A stretch of 64,000 nucleotides of DNA from Escherichia ruysiae (GTDB taxonomy: Bacteria > Pseudomonadota > Gammaproteobacteria > Enterobacterales > Enterobacteriaceae), in NCBI RefSeq assembly GCF_031323975.1, contig NZ_JAVIWS010000001.1, forward strand, positions 682,001 through 746,000, in the 5' to 3' direction. Below are positions 58,217-64,000 of the stretch, piece by piece. The notes under the pieces were generated by a model. The model did no database searches, was not told the origin of the DNA, and was given only the letters and a program-made list of their open reading frames with translations. A program made the position numbers and the translations under genes. Position 1 is the first letter of the stretch. Each line of letters opens with the position of its first letter.

Positions 58217-59704
58217 ATGCGTAATCCCACGCTGTTGCAATGTTTTCACTGGTATTACCCGGAAGGCGGCAAGCTCTGGCCTGAACTGGCCGAGCGCGCC
58301 GACGGTTTTAATGATATTGGTATCAATATGATCTGGCTGCCACCAGCCTATAAAGGCGCATCGGGCGGGTATTCGGTCGGCTACGACTCCTACGATTTAT
58401 TTGATTTAGGCGAATTTGATCAAAAAGGCAGCATCCCCACCAAATATGGCGATAAAGCACAACTGCTGGCCGCCATTGATGCACTCAAACGCAATGACAT
58501 TGCGGTACTGCTGGACGTGGTCGTCAACCACAAAATGGGCGCAGATGAAAAAGAAGCCATTCGCGTACAGCGCGTCAATGCTGACGATCGCACGCAAATT
58601 GATGATGAAATCATTGAGTGCGAAGGCTGGACGCGTTACACCTTTCCCGCTCGTGGCGGGCAATACTCGCAGTTTATCTGGGATTTCAAATGTTTTAGCG
58701 GTATCGACCATATCGAAAACCCAAACGAAGACGGTATCTTTAAAATCGTCAACGACTACACCGGCGAAGGCTGGAACGACCAGGTTGATGATGAGCTTGG
58801 TAATTTTGACTATCTGATGGGTGAAAATATCGATTTTCGCAACCATGCCGTTACGGAAGAGCTCAAATACTGGGCGCGCTGGGTGATGGAGCAAACGCAA
58901 TGCGACGGTTTTCGTCTCGACGCAGTAAAACATATTCCGGCCTGGTTTTATAAAGAGTGGATCGAACACGTGCAGGAAGTCGCGCCAAAGCCGCTATTTA
59001 TTGTGGCGGAATACTGGTCGCGCGAAGTTGATAAGCTGCAAACGTATATTGATCAAGTTGAAGGCAAAACCATGCTGTTTGATGCGCCGCTACAGATGAA
59101 ATTTCACGAAGCATCACGCATGGGGCGCGACTACGACATGACGCAGATTTTCACCGGTACGCTGGTGGAAGCCGATCCTTTCCATGCTGTTACGCTGGTC
59201 GCCAATCACGACACCCAACCGTTACAAGCCCTTGAAGCGCCGGTTGAACCGTGGTTTAAACCGCTGGCTTATGCCCTGATTTTGCTGCGGGAAAATGGCG
59301 TCCCTTCCGTGTTCTACCCTGATTTGTACGGTGCTCATTACGAAGATGTCGGCGATGACGGACAAACTTATCCGATAGATATGCCGATAATCGAACAGCT
59401 TGATGAGTTGATTCTCGCCCGCCAGCGTTTCGCCCACGGAGTACAGACGTTATTTTTCGACCATCCGAACTGTATTGCGTTTAGTCGCAGCGGTACTGAC
59501 GAATATCCTGGCTGCGTGGTGGTCATGTCAAACGGCGACGATGGCGAAAAAAACATTAATCTGGGGGAGAATTACGGCAATAAAACCTGGCGCGACTTTC
59601 TGGGTAATCGACAAGAGAGCGTAGTAACCGATGAAAATGGCGAAGCGACCTTCTTTTGCAACGGCGGTAGCGTCAGTGTGTGGGTTATCGAAGAGGTGAT
59701 TTAA
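58217..59704 (+). CDS. amyA: Cytoplasmic alpha-amylase AmyA
   Basis: GH13 alpha-amylase without signal peptide, acting on internal maltodextrins or glycogen. The 495-residue protein starts [18 protein letters not shown]. Conserved regions are DVVVNHKM (region I), [10 protein letters not shown] (region II, nucleophile Asp), IVAEYW (region III, acid Glu) and [10 protein letters not shown] (region IV). RBS TTGAGTGGAG precedes the ATG. Monocistronic. Confidence 0.96.
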   Translation: MRNPTLLQCFHWYYPEGGKLWPELAERADGFNDIGINMIWLPPAYKGASGGYSVGYDSYDLFDLGEFDQKGSIPTKYGDKAQLLAAIDALKRNDIAVLLDVVVNHKMGADEKEAIRVQRVNADDRTQIDDEIIECEGWTRYTFPARGGQYSQFIWDFKCFSGIDHIENPNEDGIFKIVNDYTGEGWNDQVDDELGNFDYLMGENIDFRNHAVTEELKYWARWVMEQTQCDGFRLDAVKHIPAWFYKEWIEHVQEVAPKPLFIVAEYWSREVDKLQTYIDQVEGKTMLFDAPLQMKFHEASRMGRDYDMTQIFTGTLVEADPFHAVTLVANHDTQPLQALEAPVEPWFKPLAYALILLRENGVPSVFYPDLYGAHYEDVGDDGQTYPIDMPIIEQLDELILARQRFAHGVQTLFFDHPNCIAFSRSGTDEYPGCVVVMSNGDDGEKNINLGENYGNKTWRDFLGNRQESVVTDENGEATFFCNGGSVSVWVIEEVI

Positions 59705-59758
59705 AACCGATCACTGAAAATACACTCATCGTTATTGCGGGGGCGCTACAGTTCCAGA

Positions 59759-59790
59759 CCCGATAAGCTTGCGCATCGGGCACTTTTTTT
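59759..59790 (+). terminator. Terminator of amyA
   Basis: Hairpin CCCGAT with arm ATCGGG around AAGCTTGCGC, followed by CACTTTTTTT on the plus strand. Confidence 0.85.
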
Positions 59791-59795
59791 GACAT

Positions 59796-59822
59796 AAAAA
59801 TCCCCCAGCGCCAGGGGGATTT
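59796..59822 (-). terminator. Terminator of yedD
   Basis: Minus-strand hairpin, arms AATCCCCC and GGGGGATT around TGGCGCT, followed by TTTATG, just after the yedD stop. Confidence 0.78.
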
Positions 59823-59824
59823 CA

Positions 59825-60238
59825 TTACGGTAGTGGCGTCGGCAACGGCGCTTTTTCCAGCACGGCAGCACATTCAGCCGTCGGTCGATTCACGCGTTCC
59901 ATTGTCATGCCGTCATATTCGATAGTGTTACCGTCACGTTCAATTTCATATAGCTCACGTTTGACAGTAACGTTAGTGAGATCATCCGATATCAGCGTCA
60001 ACTTACCCGGTAAAGCAATCACCCGCTGCCACTGACGACAATCCAGCGTATCCCCCTGTTTAGTAACAATCAGGCTACCTATCGCTTCAGGGCTGACCAG
60101 AGCACGTTGTGGCCCTTTGGTCTGCCAGTAGCCCGCCAGCCACTCTGGCGCGGGTGCTTTCACAACATTGTTATAATTTTCAACTTCGGCACAGCCAGCC
60201 AGCAGCATAAGTGCGCCTGCAATTGCGAGTTTTTTCAT
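59825..60238 (-). CDS. yedD: Lipoprotein YedD
   Basis: A 137-residue predicted outer-membrane lipoprotein with lipobox LAGC (MKKLAIAGALMLLAGC). Function unknown; it is linked to the Rcs response in some reports. Two further Cys (DCRQW, AECAAV) may pair. Start at 60238 follows K-12; an adjacent upstream ATG at 60241 is equally readable. Confidence 0.9.
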   Translation of the reverse strand: MKKLAIAGALMLLAGCAEVENYNNVVKAPAPEWLAGYWQTKGPQRALVSPEAIGSLIVTKQGDTLDCRQWQRVIALPGKLTLISDDLTNVTVKRELYEIERDGNTIEYDGMTMERVNRPTAECAAVLEKAPLPTPLP

Positions 60239-60424
60239 CATTCATCCTGCATGAGAAGAAAAGAGGATTGTGGCATTAATGCCTTGATGCTGCCAGCCTT
60301 TCCAGACCCAAGGTGAAATTTGATCTAACCATTATTTTTGTGAATTATTGACCCGAAAATAAATTTACATGGTGTATGATTCGCTGCTCTTGTTACAAAC
60401 CTTCTGAGTTCAGAGGCTACATAC

Positions 60425-61630
60425 ATGTCATGGCAGCAATTCAAGCAAGCCTGGTTGATTAAATTCTGGGCCCCCATCCCCGCAGTCATCGCGGCGGGTA
60501 TTCTCTCCACTTATTATTTTGGCATCACCGGCACCTTTTGGGCAGTTACGGGTGAATTTACCCGCTGGGGCGGTCAGCTCCTGCAACTGTTTGGCGTCCA
60601 TGCTGAAGAGTGGGGTTATTTTAAAATAATTCATCTGGAAGGATCGCCATTAACCCGCATCGACGGAATGATGATTCTGGGTATGTTTGGCGGCTGTTTT
60701 GCCGCTGCTCTGTGGGCCAACAACGTTAAATTACGTATGCCGCGCAGCCGTATCCGCATTATGCAGGCCATTATTGGCGGTATTATCGCCGGTTTCGGCG
60801 CACGTCTGGCGATGGGCTGTAACCTGGCTGCGTTCTTCACCGGTATTCCGCAGTTCTCGTTGCACGCCTGGTTCTTTGCTATCGCCACCGCCATCGGCTC
60901 ATGGTTTGGTGCGCGCTTTACCCTACTGCCGATGTTCCGCATCCCGGTAAAAATGCAGAAAGTCTCTGCCGCATCACCGCTAACACAAAAACCGGATCAG
61001 GCACGGCGTCGCTTCCGCCTCGGTATGCTGGTATTTTTCGGTATGCTGGGCTGGGCGCTGCTGACAGCAATGAATCAACCGAAGCTGGGGTTGGCTATGC
61101 TATTTGGCGTCGGCTTTGGCTTACTGATTGAACGCGCGCAAATCTGCTTTACCTCGGCGTTCCGCGATATGTGGATCACCGGACGAACCCATATGGCGAA
61201 AGCGATCATTATCGGTATGGCGGTGAGTGCCATCGGTATTTTCAGTTATGTACAGTTAGGCGTAGAACCGAAAATAATGTGGGCGGGTCCGAACGCTGTC
61301 ATTGGTGGGTTACTGTTTGGTTTTGGTATTGTTCTGGCAGGCGGCTGTGAAACTGGCTGGATGTACCGCGCGGTGGAAGGCCAGGTGCACTACTGGTGGG
61401 TTGGCCTGGGCAACGTTATCGGCTCGACGATTCTGGCTTATTACTGGGATGATTTCGCCCCGGCGCTGGCAACCGACTGGGACAAAATCAACCTGCTGAA
61501 AACCTTTGGCCCAATGGGCGGCCTGCTGGTGACATATTTGATGCTGTTCGCTGCGTTAATGTTGGTTATCGGCTGGGAGAAACGCTTCTTCCGCCGTGCG
61601 GCGCCGCAGACTGCTAAGGAGATCGCATGA
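60425..61630 (+). CDS. yedE: YeeE/YedE family membrane protein YedE
   Basis: A 401-residue inner-membrane protein of the YeeE/YedE family; relatives import thiosulfate (TsuA), and YedE has been proposed to move a selenium or sulfur compound. About ten hydrophobic helices and the repeated family motif with Cys: ARLAMGCNLAAFFTGIPQFS and VLAGGCETGWMYRAVEG; a third Cys lies in ERAQICFTSAFRDMW. Such cysteines relay thiosulfate in TsuA. Overlaps yedF by 4 bp (ATGA). Confidence 0.93.
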   Translation: MSWQQFKQAWLIKFWAPIPAVIAAGILSTYYFGITGTFWAVTGEFTRWGGQLLQLFGVHAEEWGYFKIIHLEGSPLTRIDGMMILGMFGGCFAAALWANNVKLRMPRSRIRIMQAIIGGIIAGFGARLAMGCNLAAFFTGIPQFSLHAWFFAIATAIGSWFGARFTLLPMFRIPVKMQKVSAASPLTQKPDQARRRFRLGMLVFFGMLGWALLTAMNQPKLGLAMLFGVGFGLLIERAQICFTSAFRDMWITGRTHMAKAIIIGMAVSAIGIFSYVQLGVEPKIMWAGPNAVIGGLLFGFGIVLAGGCETGWMYRAVEGQVHYWWVGLGNVIGSTILAYYWDDFAPALATDWDKINLLKTFGPMGGLLVTYLMLFAALMLVIGWEKRFFRRAAPQTAKEIA

Positions 61631-61860
61631 AAAATATCGTTCCTGATTACCGTCTAGATATGGTGGGCGAACCCTGCCCTTATCCGGCGGTCGCTACTCT
61701 TGAGGCGATGCCGCAGTTAAAGAAAGGCGAGATCCTCGAAGTGGTCAGCGATTGCCCGCAGTCAATTAACAATATTCCGCTGGATGCGCGTAATCACGGC
61801 TATACCGTACTGGATATCCAGCAAGACGGGCCGACCATTCGTTATTTGATTCAAAAGTAA
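61627..61860 (+). CDS. yedF: TusA-like sulfurtransferase YedF
   Basis: A 77-residue TusA/SirA-like protein, the usual partner of YedE. The CPxP motif with the presumed sulfur- or selenium-carrying Cys is in EPCPYPAVATLEAM; a second Cys in VSDCPQS. Translationally coupled to yedE. A hairpin (arms CTCCCGCTG and CAGCGGGAG, 61867-61891) follows without a good U-tract. Confidence 0.94.
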   Translation: MKNIVPDYRLDMVGEPCPYPAVATLEAMPQLKKGEILEVVSDCPQSINNIPLDARNHGYTVLDIQQDGPTIRYLIQK

Positions 61861-61986
61861 TCTTTTCTCCCGCTGTTTCAGGCAGCGGGAGTGTCTATGC
61901 TACAAATGCTCTGCTGTAGAGGCAGAGAAAAGTACGCGATATATCAGACAAATATTCTCAAGGATTTATGGCAATCCTGAAATGAA

Positions 61987-62634
61987 CTAGTGATGAAGCA
62001 TCTCATCCACAATTTCTTTCGTCTGTAACTGATAAGGATAATAAGTTGGCCAGTTATCCATCTCTTCAAGTAATTGCTGTTGTGACGTATTGCCCATAAA
62101 TATATGGAAATGAGAGGATTTCCGGGGGGCAATAATATGATCGCTAAACTGCACAAACTTAGGTGCTTTACTGGCAGGATCACGGCACTCAAACAGATAA
62201 CGAACACCTTTCTTTCCTGATTTATATGTCAATATCTTGAATCCACTATAATTATATTTACAGGAAGTCACCTCCTCCCCTCTGTGGAACTCTATAACAC
62301 CATTTTCGATACCGATAGTGTCAATATCCGTCGTATATCCCTGCTGATAATAGGACTTAATATCCGCAAATGATTTACCCGGTTCTTTTTTTGCTTTCAT
62401 TTCAAAAACAGGATCAAGGTCACCACTTTGAAGCAAGGGGTATACCGATTGCCAAATACCATCCCAGTCAGTGAGTGACCTGTCTTTCACGTTATCATCA
62501 TCAAAAATACCCTTTGCTGCTTTTTGTTCTATTTCTGTCAGTGGTGCCCCATGTGAATGATGCCCATGAGCAAGTGCATAGTTGCCAGTCAATAGTAACC
62601 CCAGCGCAAAAGCCAATTTATTAACAACCGTCAT
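61987..62634 (-). CDS. zinT: ZinT-like periplasmic zinc-binding protein
   Basis: A 215-residue ZinT/YodA family protein that takes up zinc (and binds cadmium) in the periplasm and feeds ZnuA. Signal peptide residues 1-22 ([22 protein letters not shown]), then the His-rich HGHHSHG, the lipocalin-like domain with a Cys pair (SCKYNY and FECRDP), and the metal-site histidines in [17 protein letters not shown]. It differs at many positions from the K-12 ZinT as I remember it and is closer to the Salmonella type, and K-12 zinT is elsewhere, so this may be a second, acquired copy. It starts at 62634 behind GGGAGGA. A Zur operator covers the -10 region. Confidence 0.93.
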   Translation of the reverse strand: MTVVNKLAFALGLLLTGNYALAHGHHSHGAPLTEIEQKAAKGIFDDDNVKDRSLTDWDGIWQSVYPLLQSGDLDPVFEMKAKKEPGKSFADIKSYYQQGYTTDIDTIGIENGVIEFHRGEEVTSCKYNYSGFKILTYKSGKKGVRYLFECRDPASKAPKFVQFSDHIIAPRKSSHFHIFMGNTSQQQLLEEMDNWPTYYPYQLQTKEIVDEMLHH

Positions 62635-62664
62635 CCAGTTTATCCTCCCGCTTCAACATTCATT

Positions 62665-62685
62665 AAATGTTATAACATAACATTT
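62665..62685. promoter_or_regulatory. Zur operator of the zinT-like gene
   Basis: A perfect inverted repeat, arms AAATGTTAT and ATAACATTT with AAC between. It contains the Zur core TGTTAT-N3-ATAACA found at znu and zinT promoters. It lies 31 bp before the zinT-like start and overlaps the -10 box TATAAC (62669-62674); a -35 TTGCAT is at 62691-62696 with a 16-bp spacer. Repression by zinc-loaded Zur is expected. Confidence 0.88.
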
Positions 62686-62857
62686 TGCGAATGCAATACT
62701 GAAGAACGAATAGCAAAACCTAACCAGACACACGCATCATAACCCTATATTTAGTACGTCTTTGTCACCCGCATTAAGTCATCGGATCTGATTGAAGGAA
62801 TAGCACCAATCATGCAAACTACAAACTCTCACAACTAACAAGAGATTATTCCCTCTG

Positions 62858-63262
62858 ATGGATCAGGTTGCTATTTTCCAAAAGATGTTTGAGCAAGTGA
62901 GAACGGAGCTAAACTTTTCCTGGTTTTACACAGAGTTAAAACGTCATCATATTACGCATTACATTTACTATCTTGCTACAGATAACATTAGGATCGTCAC
63001 ACACGATGACAAGGTGTTGTTAATAAGAGGAAGCAGAAATCTATTAAAAGTCAGTGCCACTAAGAACCCTGAGCAAGTAATAAAAGCAGCCCGGACTCAC
63101 ATTTCCAGAAAGTCTACTTTTCGGGAATATTGTATAACGCTCGCGAATGCGGGTGTTTTCCGGTGGGTTACTGACGTTAATGATAATAAACGTCGTTACT
63201 ATTCCATCGATAATACACTCTTATATATTGAAGATGTTGAAAACAATAAACCCTTAATTTAA
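62858..63262 (+). CDS. DUF1398 family protein
   Basis: A 134-residue protein of the DUF1398 family (E. coli YbcV relatives), often labelled phage envelope protein with no good reason. It has the family pattern STFREYCITLANAGVFRWVTDV followed by KRRYYSIDNTLLYIEDVE. No signal peptide or membrane helix, so cytoplasmic. Function unknown. No clear Zur box lies directly before it: the zinT-like operator is about 170 bp upstream. No Shine-Dalgarno site is obvious. AT-rich, like its two neighbours. Confidence 0.75.
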   Translation: MDQVAIFQKMFEQVRTELNFSWFYTELKRHHITHYIYYLATDNIRIVTHDDKVLLIRGSRNLLKVSATKNPEQVIKAARTHISRKSTFREYCITLANAGVFRWVTDVNDNKRRYYSIDNTLLYIEDVENNKPLI

Positions 63263-63397
63263 GTGTATTAGCTCATCTCAGATCTGACAGTTATCCGTTA
63301 TTTGTACAGGTATCTGTCAGATTATCTCTTCCCTGACACCACTCACGCGCCATAGCAACTTCCAGGCGGGAGGCTCATGGAAAATATCTGTCAAAAA

Positions 63398-63414
63398 TTG
63401 TTATATTATAACAA
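63398..63414. promoter_or_regulatory. Zur operator of the pliG-like gene
   Basis: TTGTTATA-T-TATAACAA, a perfect palindrome that contains the Zur core TGTTAT-N3-ATAACA, 33 bp before the pliG-like start. The distance to the gene is nearly the same as for the zinT-like operator. pliG is a reported member of the E. coli Zur regulon. Confidence 0.86.
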
Positions 63415-63446
63415 CGATAGTTTTTCCATGACTGAGGAGAACACAC

Positions 63447-63848
63447 ATGAAAATCAATGGTGTAAGTAAAGCCATTTTTCTTTTTGCACTGCTAACCTCA
63501 ACGGCCTCTGCCGCTGGCAAGGACGTTAATGTTGAGTTCAGGAAGGGGCATAATAGTGCGCAGTACTCAGGAGAGATAAAAGGATACGATTACGACACAT
63601 ATAACTTCTATGCCCAAAAAGGCCAGAAGGTGCACGTCAGCATCTCCAATGAGGGAGCTGATATTGTCCTCTTTGGGCCCGGAATCAGCGATTCGGTTGA
63701 TCTCTCCAGATACTCTCCCGAGCTTGATGACAACGGTCAGTACATCCTTCCCGCTTCCGGTAAATATGAGCTAAGGGTGCTTCAAACCCGCAATGACGCT
63801 CGTAAAAACAAGGCTAAAAAATACAGCGTCAACATCCAGATTAAGTAG
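63447..63848 (+). CDS. pliG: PliG-like periplasmic inhibitor of g-type lysozyme
   Basis: A 133-residue exported protein with signal peptide (residues 1-22, ending TASA). The mature part is nearly the same as the E. coli PliG (YcgK) I remember, including SAQYSGEIKGYDYDTYNFYA, ISNEGADIVLFGPGI and SGKYELRVLQTRNDARKNK. PliG binds and inhibits goose-type lysozyme and protects the peptidoglycan from host attack. In K-12 pliG lies near minCDE, so this is a moved or extra copy. RBS TGAGGAGA. The Zur palindrome upstream matches the known control of pliG by zinc. Confidence 0.92.
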   Translation: MKINGVSKAIFLFALLTSTASAAGKDVNVEFRKGHNSAQYSGEIKGYDYDTYNFYAQKGQKVHVSISNEGADIVLFGPGISDSVDLSRYSPELDDNGQYILPASGKYELRVLQTRNDARKNKAKKYSVNIQIK

Positions 63849-63856
63849 ACAGAGAA

Positions 63857-63880
63857 CGACGGGGCTATCCCCGTCATTAC
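63857..63880 (+). terminator. Terminator after the pliG-like gene
   Basis: Hairpin with arms GACGGGG and CCCCGTC around CTAT, followed by ATTACTTTCC; the U-tract is imperfect. Confidence 0.65.
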
Positions 63881-63926
63881 TTTCCTGTACTTGAAAATGA
63901 CTGTCAGTAACAAACAGGAGCTGGCT

Positions 63927-63995
63927 GTGACACGGTTTTCCCCACATCACACCTGCTGGCGCGAGCGACAAATCCGCGCCCTGTTTACGCGTTAA
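63927..63995 (+). CDS. Possible 22-residue small protein
   Basis: GTG at 63927, preceded by AGGAG at good spacing, opens 22 codons to a TAA (VTRFSPHHTC...RALFTR). It is rich in Arg and His. No relative recognised. It could be a real small protein, the start of a broken gene, or chance. Confidence 0.25.
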   Translation: MTRFSPHHTCWRERQIRALFTR

Positions 63996-64000
63996 ATACT

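Noticed and set aside
61987..64000. Prophage remnant, because DUF1398 proteins are often labelled phage envelope protein
   Set aside because: No integrase, capsid, tail or lysis genes are visible, and the neighbours are zinc-regulon genes.

Overview
The window is chromosomal DNA of Escherichia coli. Nearly every gene is in the order and sequence expected for the aspS-to-yedF segment of the E. coli core chromosome, and the proteins I know from memory (ArgS, FlhA, CheA, UvrC, AraG and others) differ from the K-12 versions by only a few residues. Two features separate this strain from K-12. The chemoreceptor gene tap is deleted down to its last codons, a loss reported for extraintestinal/uropathogenic lineages. 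Two blocks of accessory DNA have also been added.

Layout. 1-12.2 kb: translation and tRNA modification genes (aspS 5' part, cmoA, cmoB, argS), small enzymes (yecD, yecE, yecN, yecM), the third TMAO reductase (torY-torZ), and cutC with the sigma-E sRNA micL in its 3' half. 12.2-26.3 kb, all on the minus strand: flagellar and chemotaxis class 2 and 3 operons (flhBAE, tar-cheRBYZ, motAB-cheAW) and the master regulator flhDC, with matching sigma-28 promoters at motA and tar. 26.3-39 kb: uspC, trehalose synthesis (otsBA), the arabinose ABC importer (araFGH), ferritins ftnB and ftnA, the dual-function RNA azuCR, and tyrP with a TyrR box. 39-46.8 kb: the tRNA cluster glyW-cysT-leuZ, pgsA, uvrC-uvrY, sdiA, and the cystine uptake genes tcyN-tcyL-dcyD.

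46.9-51.9 kb: an inserted block of about 5 kb between dcyD and tcyJ (fliY). It carries one 1323-residue type Va autotransporter with a glycine-rich repeat passenger. The gene is flanked by decayed IS30-like and IS3-like transposase tails, and the block lies between two copies of the 8-bp sequence TTAAAGCA. 51.9-61.9 kb returns to the core: tcyJ, fliZ, fliA, fliC (strain-specific H-antigen domain), fliDST with its own sigma-28 promoter, amyA, yedD, yedEF.

61.9-64 kb: a second accessory block after yedF. It has a zinT-like periplasmic zinc-protein gene, a DUF1398 gene, and a close relative of pliG (inhibitor of g-type lysozyme). The zinT-like and pliG-like genes each have a near-ideal Zur operator palindrome about 30 bp before the start codon. 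I read this as a compact zinc-starvation locus that joins zinc scavenging to protection against host lysozyme. It is the most interesting part of the window. I could not see whether the usual chromosomal copies of zinT and pliG also exist elsewhere in this genome.
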